64,000 bases of DNA, taken from contig JABAKD010000002.1 of NCBI GenBank assembly GCA_012845835.1, positions 6,876,603 through 6,940,602 on the forward strand, read 5' to 3'. Below the pieces are notes generated by a model that did no database searches, had not been told where the DNA came from, and was given only the letters and a program-made list of their open reading frames with translations. This document shows positions 19,063-30,200 of the stretch, one piece after another. The translations under genes were made by a program, and so were the position numbers. The first letter of the stretch is position 1. Every line of letters begins with the position of its first letter. Source of the DNA: Undaria pinnatifida (Eukaryota > Sar > Phaeophyceae > Laminariales > Alariaceae).

Positions 19063-22000
19063 CTATCTTGAAAGTCTTTCCAGTTCGCGTCTAGACAGCT
19101 CCTCCCAGTTCCCGTCACTGTAGCGCACACACCAGTAGGGGGCAAGGTAATCGTACACCTGGCCTTGAAGTTGGATGCCTCCGGTTAGCTCCTTCTGAAA
19201 GGTAAAACCTATAGGAAAAGCATGCAAGGCTTGGGCGCGGGACAACGGAGCACGGGACTGTACTGAGTTGGGTACAGAAGCGTTTGCTAGCTGGGGAAAA
19301 TACAAGTGCCAGAAAGCAACGAAACAATCCAACTGAAGGGGCGTGAAGCTACGTCGCATGGTCTCTTCCGACAGCCAGTCCGATACTACACCATTTCCTG
19401 ACTTCCCTTTGTACTCCCAAATAGTCCTCATGCTGGAAGCCGGTTGAACTCTGCGACAGTCGGCGATGGTGACTAGACCTAAACTCTCTTTAGCTCCTGC
19501 AGGCAATTTGAAGTCGGGGCCCCACGCATACTGGGCGGACTCTTCAGCTAGCGAGTGTCGGAAAGAAAGTGCTCGAAGGTGGAAAGGTTTCACATCGGCC
19601 GTAGATACCCTTCGGCTGCGCTTCTTTCTACCATGCATCATGACTTCTACGCTGAGACCGGGCTGGATCACCCCCGTCACTTTCCACGGTCCTGTGTATA
19701 GATCGTGTTGCAACTTCCTTCCCGTGTAGTCACGATGTCGACTGCTCTCGGATTCGCGCACTAGCACCAGACTGTCCTTCACGACGCCAACTCCAGCCGA
19801 CGACCTCTCGATGGAGGCGTTCGCCTTCGCGCGTGCCGCCACTCGAAGCTCGTGCCGTTTCTCAAGGGCGAGTCGTACTTCACGGAGATTCTGCTTGCGC
19901 CTCTCCACGAAGTTGTCGAGTCCCCGCTCCTGATCCATCTCGTCCGTCAGAGGAACTAACGAATCCAGTGACGTGCGAGGCTTGCGGCCGAACAGGAGTT
20001 CGAAGGGAGTCATGGTAGATGGGAGCGAGGTGTCTGGCAAGGTGCGTTTGATCCACATAGCAGGCGAAACATATTCGTCCCATCGGTCAGGCCAGGACCT
20101 ACACAGCCCGGCTAACAGCTCCTGCAGCCATCCCCCCAGTCTCTCAACCGACCCTTGACCTCGAGGGTGGTCAGCAGCACCAAACACGATGTTTGCGCGC
20201 AACCATCTGCACAAGTGCTTAACCACCTCCGCACCAAATTCTGAGCCTCCGTCACAGCGCACCGTCTTTGGAACTCCGTAAGTTAGACACAGCTCCACCA
20301 ACACTCGGGCTACGCCTACAGCTTGCTTGGTTTCTAGCGGGAACCCGAAGGGGAACTTTCAGGCGCGGTCTACCACGAGCAAGATATAGCTGTTGCCAGT
20401 TTGTGATGGTGTGTCAATCTTGAGGATGTCCATTTGCAACTCGTCCCACGGCTCAAGCGGTCTACCTGGCATCATGGCTACTCGTCTGCTGAGCGGTCTC
20501 TTACGTCTACGACAGGCACATGACAACACATAGTGTCGAGTGTCTTTCATCATCGTGGGCCAGTGGAAATGATCGCGTAGAAGTGCCAGCGTTGCTCCTA
20601 CCCCTGCATGACCGTGTAGTTTGTGCACCAACGCAATGATGTCGGCTACCATGGCAACTGGAATAGCGGGCAGTTTTCTCCCCTTCCCATCGTCATACCG
20701 AACCACATCATCCGTGTCTAGGCTATACCTGTCACACCCGCTTCCCCCCTGGCTAGAGTCAACTCCATCGCTTAGAACCTTGCGAACCTGACCCATATGG
20801 GTGTCGTCTCGTTGCCGACGAGCTAGCTCGGACGGCCTTGTAAGCACCCGTGCCGTCAGATCGATGGCCGATGCTCCACCGGTCGCCTGGCTCGACGAAG
20901 ACGTCGGAACCTCCCCCCGTGCGGCCAGCACCTCACCTATGTCGTCGTGGCCAGGTCGAACGGGGGACGGCGGTAGCGTCGATGGCGGCCGCGCCGTAGC
21001 GGGGGCTTCCACCGTGGTGAGACCGACGTTCTCTCTGCCCGGTATGGCCTCCAGTACGCTTGTCGGGGGCAGCTGCGGGTCACCGATCGGTCGTAATCGC
21101 ACCGAAGGGGTACGGTTCCGGCCGCTACGGCGAGGGGCATCCGTCTCAGAGTCAAGATCAGCACACACGGCGAAAGGCAACGCTCGAAAGGAGGACAAGA
21201 GGGAGTCAACCACCTCCGGGGTGGGGTGAGAGGTGGGGAGAGAGGTTTGGGAATCTGCATCCCCTACGTGGTCTGCCTGCACAGGGTCCAACTCAGCCAG
21301 CCTTACAGCATCCAACTCCGGTCCAAGGGTCTCTACCGAAGCGCCTGCAGCAGCGGACGACAAATCATCCGGAAATGAATCGTCGACATCGACCTCTACC
21401 GGGCTAGCAACAGGCAACCTGGACAATGCATCGGGTACTACGTGCTCTACCCCAGCCTTCCATTCCAGCTCCATGTCGTACTCCATCAGCCTCAGCGCCC
21501 ACCTGTGTAGCTTAGGACAGAGTTCACGGCTTTGTAACAACCATGTGAGGGCAGAACAGTCTGTCACAAGTTTGAACCGTCGACACGCGAGGTACGGCCG
21601 AAAATGGTCTAGCGCCCACAAGACTCCCATGCACTCCCGTTCCGTGGGACCCCGTCTAGCATCGGTTTGTGAAAACCGGTGGCTGGCAAACGCTACCGCT
21701 CTGGTGACACCGTCGATTGTCTGCATTAGCGAAGCTCCTACACCCATTGTGCTAGCATCCGTATGTAGTTCAAACGGGCGCTCAAGGTCGGGGAAAGCAA
21801 GAACCTTCGGGGAGGCCAACGTTTCTCGCAAAGACTGGAAGGCGTCTTCCTCAGCTGTGGACCAGGGAATAGTAAGCTTGCGTGCACGTTTCGAAGCTAA
21901 GGCTTTGTTGCGCAGGATATTGGTGAGCGGAGCGGCGGTCAGACTGTAGTTGGGTACAAACTGACGCAAGTGGCCGGTTAGACCCAAGAACGTGCGCAGC

Positions 22001-23711
22001 TCTTCTACGGTGTGCGGTCGAGGCATGCGTGCGATTGCATCTAGCTTAGACGGAGCAGGGTACAGGCCTGTACTGTCAATGATCATGCCGAGGAACTCCT
22101 GTGACGCTGCGCCAAAAATGCATTTAGCGAAGTTCACAGACAGCCCCGCCGGTAGAAGGCGGTTCAGAACGAGAGTCAGGGTGGCGAGGTGTTCGTCCCA
22201 TGTGTCGCTAGCGATCAGAATGTTGTCAAGCCAGCTAAACACGCCTGAGAGATACCCCAGAGCCGACTTTACTCTACGAGTGAAGGCTGCCGGCAGCACT
22301 GTCAGTCCGAAACCCGCGCGAGTGAATTCCCAGAGCATACCATCCGCATCTCGAAAGGCTGTCTTGTAACGGTCTTTCTCGGCAATTTCTATCTGGTGAA
22401 AACCGGAGGCGAGGTCTAGCTGAGTGAAATACTTCTTGCCCTTCAACCCGTCGAATATCGTCTGCATGTCACCCAAACTCCCGCTATCCGAGACCAAGAG
22501 TTTGTTAAGCTCACGCCAGTCGATGCACAGCCGCAATGTACCATCCTTCTTCTTAACGCACAAGCACTGGGCAGCCCACGGAGACATGGATTGGCGGATC
22601 ACGCCTCGATCTACCAACTGCTGAATCTCTGCCCTGATCATGCGTCGTTCTTCCGGAGAGAAACATCGTTGCTTGGCTGCAAAAGGTGTGCAAAACTCGT
22701 TGATAAGAGGTAGGTCAAGCTCACCGTTGATACAAGCAGGCACTCGCTTCGGGTCGATCGGAAACAGGCCATCCTCGATAAACGATGCGAGAACGTTGGC
22801 GAGCTGCTGCTTCTTGAGCGACCCTAGCGTCCCCAGGTTGGCGTCCTCGACGCGAACACGCGGGATAGGTTCCTGATCGGCTGGGGCCGGGCTCGGGGTG
22901 CGCGGTTCACGGGAAAGAAGGGGTGGGTCGGCAGCGGAAGGCGAGGCATCAAACAGCGAATCGAAAGCCGGCTTGTCGCGAACGCTGATTGCTACCATGC
23001 GAGCTATTACTCGGCTACCCTCGACTGCCACCTTCTCCTTACTGCTGTTGACCAACTTGCAGTAAACAGGCGACCCCGGAACCCACCACATCACCGCACG
23101 AGCTACTCCCACTACAGCCCCCTGCTCTAAATCAAACCGCTCGGTCGGCAAGACCATCACGAGCTTCCTGTCCTGCGGTTGCGGCCCCACAGCCGCCGCT
23201 TCCACCGCGCGAGTGGTGAAACCCTCGACGACGGTAGTCTCCGGCACTTGTCGCACGTCCCACTTGAAGGAGGTGTCGTCCTCCCACACCACGTCCTCGT
23301 AGCTGGGAACATCTGTGGGTACGGCGGGCACTTCGGGGGCGGTCTCGGGGGCAGCCGTAAGTAGACTAAACTGGTCCCGAGTGTTGCAGAGTGGGCTGGC
23401 AGCATGGGGGGCGTACGGTGCAGTCGACAGAAAGGGCACCCAGGGTGCGGCTGGCACAGGTCTAAAGCCTCTGTTGGAGCTAAAATCGAGCACGCTAGCA
23501 TTCCTCCTAAAGAAATCTGCTTCCACAATGAAACCGTATGGCAACCCGTCTACCACTCGTACCTCTACGTCTCTCACACGCGCATCGCCGTCAAACAACA
23601 CTGGCAGTGCTACGGATCCTAGAATACGAATCGGAGGGGTATCACTGTCGCGAGGGTTGGCAGCTTCAAGGGCTTCCACTCTACGCAAGGCTTGTCCCCT
23701 GCAATTCTCTT
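19063..23711 (-). pseudogene. Ty3/gypsy pol polyprotein with one in-frame stop
   Basis: The frame opens after a TAA near 23712 and runs to 19063 with a single TGA at 20359-20361. Order: the C-terminal part of an aspartic protease (GFIVEADFFRRNASVLDFS; no DTG/DSG active-site motif seen upstream), then reverse transcriptase (FTQLDLASGFHQIEI; catalytic box read as WLDN at 22222-22233). RNase H follows (HTDAS, E, TDCSAL, PDALSR). The integrase comes next with its HHCC-like finger (HKLHGHAG ... SCAC) and DDE core: D in QMDIL, D in RCDGGSEF, E in GSVERLGG. The TGA falls between VVDRA and KFPFG inside the DDE core, and the frame continues unchanged for about 430 codons. One substitution would explain it; read-through is possible but unproven. 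The tail has an SH3/chromo-like end (YWCVRYSDGNWEELS). Confidence 0.93.
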
Positions 23712-24278
23712 ACGCATGCGATCAATGAGCTTGGCGGCTTGAGAGGAATCAAGACTATGCTTACCCCGACCAGAGTCGGCCCACCTCAGAGCGCGTGGAC
23801 CTCCGCCTGCCGACCTTTCCGTATACGACAAACTCACGCCCCCATAGCCGCTCGGAGCCGTGGTGTGGCTACGGCGTCGAGACTTCTTGCGCGGGCGGTG
23901 CTCGTAGTCAGGGGAAAAAGAGCGGGCACGGGGGGCCGGGCGGGGTGGGTCAACATCACGATAACTGTCACTGTCGCGGCTGCTGCTACCACTGCTGCTG
24001 CTACTGTCGCTAGGCGAAGGCGAAGGGCTGCGAGGGCGAGAGCGTTTATGCTTGCTGCTACGGGAGCGCCCGCTACGGGAGCCCTTGTGGCTGCTAGTAC
24101 ACTTGCTGCTACGAAAACTCTTGGGGCGACCAGAACTCTTGGAACCACTCGATCGTTGGGTGGCGCCGCGAGGGGCTCCACCCTCGTCTTCGGTGCTGCC
24201 GCCAGTGGCCAGCTCGTCCCGAGCACGAGCCCAAATCGGGTGAGAAATGCAATACCACGAAGTGAATTCAATGCAACG
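23619..24278 (-). CDS. basic RS-rich frame upstream of pol, likely remnant of gag
   Basis: The frame is open from 24278 to the TAG/TAA-type stop at 23619. It is rich in Ser, Arg and Lys (SRSGRSRSSKHKRSRPRSPS), then acidic/serine runs, and ends with LDSSQAAKLIDRMRKRIAGD. It overlaps the start of pol in the -1 frame by about 90 bp, the usual layout for gag-pol frameshifting. No capsid homology region or CCHC knuckle is visible and no in-frame ATG begins the frame, so most of gag appears lost or unrecognisable. It is nucleic-acid binding by composition only. Confidence 0.5.
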   Translation of the reverse strand, partial: RCIEFTSWYCISHPIWARARDELATGGSTEDEGGAPRGATQRSSGSKSSGRPKSFRSSKCTSSHKGSRSGRSRSSKHKRSRPRSPSPSPSDSSSSSGSSSRDSDSYRDVDPPRPAPRARSFSPDYEHRPRKKSRRRSHTTAPSGYGGVSLSYTERSAGGGPRALRWADSGRGKHSLDSSQAAKLIDRMRKRIAGDKPCVEWKPLKLPTLATVIPLRFVF

Positions 24279-25614
24279 TCATAAACAATGATGCGAGCGA
24301 GCGCGACGAAAAAAATGAAGCGGGAACAGCAGTTGCGAGGCGGCAAGAATCGCACGGAGGAAAATAGGTGTTGAAAAAAAAATATAAATTGAAGAAGACA
24401 GAGGACAAAATTTGAAAAGACAGCATGACAGGTGTTGGAAAAAAAAAATAAAAAAGACGAAATCTGAAGAGACGAATGGCAAATAAATTGAAGACAGAGG
24501 ACAAAATTTGAAAAGACAGCATGACAGGTGTTGGAAAAAAAATAAAAAAAGGACGAAATCTGAAGAGACGAAAGACAAAATTTGAAAAGACGGCACGAAA
24601 CACTGGTGAAACAGTACAAAGGGCACCACGTATGTAGCGGTGTGGGGAGCGCTCGCGCACAGGAACAGCGAGCGTCGCGAGGCGTACATGTGAATGCAGA
24701 CAAGGTGAAAAAATAATCCAGAAACAGTGGGGTGCTTGTTTTTTGTGCGCTATATAAAACGATGAGAACGATTGGCTCGAGCAAACAGTAGGTGGGCTGA
24801 TGAGACAGCACGGAGAGAGAGGAGTGGTATACCAGGCTTATACCAAGCGAGTAACAGTTCGGTGCATTTTTGTTTTCGGGATGAAGGTCCCAAGCTACAG
24901 TATACCCACCCACAGGGCAAAGCAAATAACTAAAAAACACAGCACGATAACACAACCCACAAGCGCGCGGGAATCCAGACGTTTTCACTTTTTTTTTTTT
25001 TTTTTTTACGATGAATGATCGAGCGTCAAGCGCCGCGTCACTAGTAGGTAGGGTGGGAAGGAGAGGTTTTACTAGAGAGGCCCAACCCACACCAAAATAG
25101 CGCTCTGACACCACGGTGGTCGACAGGTCACTGCCAAATGTGAGACTAGTCCAGGGGGGAGAGGTCACGAGGATGATCCCAAACATGCACGAGGTTCAAA
25201 CACTAGCACGCAGCTCGACTCGGGGTCTTCGGTCTTACGCACTTTTCACACTCTTTCTCATCATCGTTTCTGGCTGCCGCACGGGTGAGTCTGCTGCTGT
25301 GGAGCCGCAAGTGCGAGAGACAGGACCCATCAATGATCACTCAATCCGATCAACCTGGTAGTTCAACTGTCCAGTGGCAACCAGCTATCCACGCGGGTAC
25401 AGGAACAGCTATTGCGGTGGCGGCAACGGGCAAAGGAAAAAAAATCGAACACACCCAAGCGCTCTGCCTTCCCCTACAAGTGCGTATGAAAAAGCGGATG
25501 GAAAAAAAAACAGAAGCGCCAACACGTGCCAGCGGGCAAAAGAAAACAGAAAGGCGCGAAAGAGCTTACAAGCCACGCGGCTACAGCATGGAAAGCGCAA
25601 CCACGGCTCATCTA
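24279..25614 (-). other. 5' untranslated and decayed region of the retrotransposon
   Basis: No gag-like frame. About 24360-24600 is a tandem stretch of GACAAAATTTGAAAAGACRGC, GGTGTTGGAAAAAAAA and GACGAAATCTGAAGAGACGA pieces (roughly three units). Long open frames on the - strand here are only F/S-rich translations of this A/T-biased repeat. Confidence 0.6.
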
Positions 25615-25631
25615 CAGCACGGAGGACACCA
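25615..25631 (-). other. primer binding site
   Basis: Immediately after the 5' LTR the element strand reads TGGTGTCCTCCGTGC. It begins with the TGG that pairs with the CCA end of a tRNA. I could not identify which tRNA it matches. Confidence 0.75.
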
Positions 25632-26052
25632 TATTACGGAAGGGGAGGCTAGGGATAGAGGCGGATCCGATGTCTATGTGGGTCTGAGTGGTCTCTAGCC
25701 ATTCATGCGGCAGGACCCTAGGTTTTGTGTGCATTGTACAGAGAGGAAGGTGCCAGGGACCCAGCCTACAAAGCACTGCTACCAACCTGATGATAGCAGC
25801 CTCCCGATCGGTACCGAGTTCGGTGGTTGAGCCTGAACAGCGGTAGTGTGAGCCTTGAAGGTGGCTTATGAGAAGGAGTAGAAGGTCTCCGGTCGTGGAT
25901 ACGGTATTCGCTTTGTGGATTATTGCTAACTCAGGGCAAGCAAAGGAGTACAGAGCAGAGGGAGGCGAGGAACCAGTACTGCTAGTACCTATTGAGACTA
26001 ACGCATTCCCAAAAGTGCAACTCCTATCAACCGTAACAATGTAACCGTAACA
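25632..26052 (-). repeat. 5' LTR of Ty3/gypsy element, 421 bp
   Basis: Partner of 17838-18258. The boundaries are fixed by the flanking TAAC duplication on the outside and the primer site on the inside. The promoter for the element should lie in it; I could not place a TATA box with confidence. Confidence 0.95.
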
Positions 26053-26056
26053 TAAC
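26053..26056. other. target site duplication TAAC (right)
   Basis: Direct repeat of 17834-17837, immediately outside the 5' LTR. Confidence 0.85.
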
Positions 26057-26169
26057 TCGTTGCAAACCACAGGACTTCTCCGTCCCTCATGGAATTGCGA
26101 TGAGTGGCCTGAACAAAAACGAGGCATCCAAAGGTTACCCACGTTCTGCGCTCTCCGCGCGTTCGACTT

Positions 26170-27290
26170 TCCGCCTTATGTGGCTACTTCCACAAAACCT
26201 CGATGTCTCTGCACCGAACTAGTGAGCGTCCAGCACCTCCGCTCTCCTCCGCCCCCGCCCCCCTTTCCCGCCGCGTCACGCCCCTCCCGCCCGCCCGCAC
26301 GCACGCAAGCATGCACAGATTAAGCCGGACGTGGATACAAACCCTCATTGTCCTTGCACTGAAAGGACTAGGGTGCGCTCTCCGTTCCGCCACAATCCCG
26401 CCCGCTTGTCCGCATGACGCCTATATATGACTGCCAACCCTCCTTGTGCCTACAACGAACCAATGAAAGTCGCGCCCCTCCCTCTCCCCGCCACCCCCGC
26501 GCCCGCCCCCGCCCGCCTCTCGCCCCCGCCCGCCTCTCGCCCACCCGCAGTACGACTGATATGGCTACAAGCTCTCATTATTGTTTCTGCACCGAAACAG
26601 TGAGGGTTCGCCCCCCCCCCTCCCACCGCGCGGCCGCCCCCCCGCATGCCCACATTGCGCCTGAATTGGTTACTAAACCTAATTATTCCTCCTCCGAAAT
26701 AGGGAGAGTTCGCACTCCACCCCCCCCCCCTCACGCCCGCCCGAATCGCCGCTTGATGTGGTTACACAACCTCATTGCACTTGCACCGAAACAGCGAGAA
26801 TCGCGTTCCCCCGATCTCCGCCACCCCCGTCCCCCGCCCGCCCATCCGAAATACGCCTGATACGGATGCAAACCATCATTACCCTGCTCCGAAAAGTTGA
26901 AAGTTCGCTCTCCACACATACCCTCACGCCGGACCGCATTGCGCCTATAGTGGCTACAAAACCTTAGTGTCCCTGACCCGAAAAATGGTGAGAGTTCGCA
27001 CTCCAGCACATCCCCCCCCCCCGCTCACCCCTGCACGCATTACCGCTTGTTGTGGTTACAAAACATCAGTTTCCCTGCACCGAAAAAGTGATAGTTCGCT
27101 CTCCACCACCCCCCGTGGCCCCCCGCCCGCAACACGCCTGGTGTGGCTTCAAAACCTCACTGTTGTCTCTACATCGATGCAGTCAGGGCTCACTCTCCAC
27201 CCCCCTCACCCCCCTCTCGCCCGCCCCCCTTACGCCTTTGTGTGTCTTCAAACGCTCGTTATTGTCCCTGAATTGAAACAGTGAGAATCG
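26170..27290 (-). repeat. decayed tandem array of about 11 units derived from the end of the PIH1 gene
   Basis: Units of about 90-130 bp start near 26177, 26331, 26426, 26559, 26664, 26756, 26860, 26949, 27051, 27141 and 27240. Each has GTGGYTACAAAACCTCA, TGCACCGAAACAGTGAGAG and a C-rich tail. The last unit contains the true end of the PIH1 gene: its coding stretch for ILTVSIQGQ and the stop are the same GAAACAGTGAGAAT segment on the other strand. The array therefore appears to be amplified, decayed copies of the terminal coding and 3' sequence. Confidence 0.8.
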
Positions 27291-30200
27291 CGGGTGACGC
27301 GCTAAATTTTGTGGTGACGCTATCCGGGTCGACAGGGAACGGCAGCGCTAACTTCAGCTGGTACACGCCTGGGACCTTCAGGCCAAAGGTCCCGGGGGAG
27401 ACTCTGAGCTTGATGTCCGACAACGTCGGGCGCTTTTTCCCACTTTCTCGACCTTCCTGGTAACGGACCTCTGTCCCCGGTGTCTTCACCGCCGCCGCCG
27501 CCCCTGCGCCATTGCAGTCGCCGTCGTCATCGTCGTCGCCAGAAGCCAAACCTCTGTCGCATGTACCAGTATCCGCCGACGGCGAAGCTCCCCGTGAGCT
27601 TTTATCCACCTTCCCCAAGTCCTTATCCACCTCCCCCAAGTTATTGTCCACCTTCCCCAAGTCCTTATCCACCCCCCCCAAGCTCTTATCACTCCCCATC
27701 TTCTTGGTTCGGAGCGAATTGGTCCCTAACACTGTTCCTCCTTCGACCAAATCTGGCAAGTCGACTACCACCACAATGCCACGATTCTGTTTTCCGGCTG
27801 GCGCGCGCTCCCTTGTTATGAAATCGTTTTCGTTTTTCTCCGCCGACGGTGACGGGGTTGGCAACCGGCGCAGCTCTTGCATCCAATACGTCGGCTCGCG
27901 TTCTTTCCTCGGAGTAGCCGCTTCTTGCTGGTGGGCTGCTTGCGGCCCTGCTGCTGCTGCTGCCCCTGGGGCCGCCGCATCTTCTTTGTCGTTGTTGGTG
28001 ACCTCGCCCTCGTTTTTGTCGTTGGCTTCTTCCCCTTTGGCTCCGCCGGAGTGTGCTGCTACGGCGGCTGCAATGTTTTTGTCTGTAAAGCATGCCGCTG
28101 CCTCAATGCGCGTGGCAGCAGCTGCAGCAGAAGCAGGTGAAGAAGCAGTAGCTTCCGCAGCAGCTTCCGCGGTAGCTTCGGCATTCGCTTCGGCATTCGC
28201 TTCCGCAGTAGCCTCCGCAGTAGCTTCAGCAATAGCTTCAGCAGCAGCTTCTGCAGTGGCTTCTGCATTAGCTTCCGCAGTAGCTCCGGCAGTAGCTCCG
28301 GCAGTAGCTTCGATGGTGGCTTCCGCAGTAGCTGCGGCAGTAGCTGCGGCAGTAGCTTTAGCAGTAGCTTCAGCAGTAGCTTCAGCAGCGGTTTCAGATT
28401 CGTGTAGTAATTGGGAGCCGTTCGGGGTAGTATTTGTAGGAGCAGCCTGCAGTTCTGCAGTCGAAGTCCGTGCTGTCGTCGGTTTCTTCGGTTCCAGCCC
28501 TCCGGCCTTTGCCGTCGTTTTGGTTTTCTTCGACGATAAATTGGGTCCGGCCTCGGTTTTTGTTGAAAGCCGAGAGCGAGTCGTCGTCGTCGTTGTAGTC
28601 GTCGTAAAGGACGAAGATGAAGATGATGTCGTGGCACTCCCAGAAGTTGTGGCGTTACTGGTAGATGCGGTATTAGATGTGGAGTTCCTAGAAGACGATG
28701 TGGCGTTTCTAGTCTCCGGGGGGAAGGAGGCATCGGGGCCCATGATCTTGGCCAGTTGAGCGAGCTGCTCTGTCAGCGGGTCGGGCTCGTTGGCGTCCGA
28801 CGCCTCCTGGTACGGGTGGAGCAGCGGGAGCCGAGGGAGAGGGAGTGGAAATTCATCACACACGGACAGATCATATTCCCCAATTCAATATATATATACA
28901 CACATTAAGGGGTACATAGGCGGATGTATTCCCCAGTCCGTGTCTACACGCTTCGGGGCAATTACACCCGCTGGTTTGATTGGTCTACACGGTCTAGATC
29001 GTGGTTATCGGGTGGGACTTGTAGAACACCGCTCTTGTACGCGCATGTTTCCCTAGTGGGACATGCGTGATGACCCAACCCAGTCCAACTCAGTCCAACC
29101 CAACCCAATCCAACCCAACCCAACCCAACCCAACCCAACCCAACCCAACCCAACCCAACCCAACCCAACCCAACCCAACCCAACCCAACCCAACCCAACC
29201 CAACCCAACCCAACCCAACCCAACCCAACCCAACCCAACCCAACCCAACCCAACCCAATCCAGTCCAACGCAATCCAGTCCAACCCAGTCCAGCCCATCT
29301 TCGCCTCTTGCGCAACATCTCGTAACAGCAAAAGTGTGACCCGTCTAGATTGTCTACGGTAAATCGTGATCTGTTCGATGCGTCAAATTGATCATCCGAA
29401 CGGTACGCACGCGTCTATTGAGTCCGTGACCGTAGTGTGCCCATCCTCGCCGCGTTTTTTGTACTATCCGTAGTGAACGCGAGGCACGGGGACTGGGGGA
29501 GGGGGCGGGGTCGCTTGGCCGTGTAGCATCGCTTTCCGTACCATGCAAGCCGAGGCGTGTGAGCTCGCACCAATGTCATCACACATCAGATAGATCACGA
29601 TCTAGATCTGCCGTAGACCCTGTGTCTGTCATTGTGATATGTTGCGCAATATCTGTGTGGTGCAGATCTAATCAAGGAAGTGAGTAGTTCAGTGGGTAGT
29701 GCTCTATAACCAACAAAATATTTGTTTTCGCGAGTTCATTGATTGATTCTCGCCGATATCCCCACTACAAGAATCCTTAATCAAGTATGTGACTGAGTAG
29801 CTCAGTGGGTAGTGCTATATACCCCCTAACAAAACACATGTTTTTCTCTAGTTCGTTGATTGATTCTCGCCGATATCCCCACCTCAAGAATCCCTCATCA
29901 AGCATGGGACTCCCCAGTCTCCGATGGAACATCTCCGTCGTAAACCAGAGGACAACCAACCGACACTCAATTTTTTTTCCGGCCGAGGAGCGGTTCTGCC
30001 GCAGAAACTCCGAATGCTACGATGTGGGGTGGCACTTTTAGGGGTGGCGCTTCAACGCCAAAAAAAGAATGACTGGCGGGACTCCTCAACCAAAGGAAAA
30101 CACACCCAACATCGTCGTCGGAGCACCATTTGCGTTTTACAATGTTGCATATACCTCGGACACATCAACGATCTCCACATGATGATCTAGCTCTTTCGGG

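Larger units (their letters stand above)
17838..26052 (-). mobile_element. Ty3/gypsy LTR retrotransposon, full length with internal defects
   Basis: 8215 bp, read on the - strand. It has two 421-bp LTRs, a 4-bp TAAC target duplication, a primer binding site directly after the 5' LTR and a polypurine tract before the 3' LTR. The pol order is protease remnant, reverse transcriptase, RNase H, integrase, which is the Ty3/gypsy order. The region between primer site and pol (25615-24280) has no gag-like frame, only an A/T-biased tandem stretch. A basic RS-rich frame precedes pol. The integrase region is cut by a TGA, and the reverse transcriptase box has D-N where D-D is expected. With nearly identical LTRs, it was probably mobilised by proteins from intact relatives. 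Confidence 0.95.

Noticed and set aside
23834-25186. 450-codon - strand frame in the 5' part of the retrotransposon, considered as gag
   Set aside because: Rich in F, S and L from an A/T-biased tandem repeat, with no capsid or zinc-knuckle motif, and its 3' part is antiparallel in frame to the better RS-rich frame.
27512-28759. 415-codon + strand frame antisense to PIH1 exon 7
   Set aside because: Its Ala/Ser/Val runs are the reverse reading of the Ala-Glu-Ala-Thr repeat; the - strand frame has the conserved CS-like end and proper splice sites.
29053-29362. Open frames PNPTQ (+) and GWVGL (-)
   Set aside because: Products of the CCCAA tract, with no start context or partner exon.
29785-29900. 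tRNA gene (TAGCTCAGTGGGTAG)
   Set aside because: The A-box-like part is good, but no B box or pairable acceptor stem follows at the right distance.
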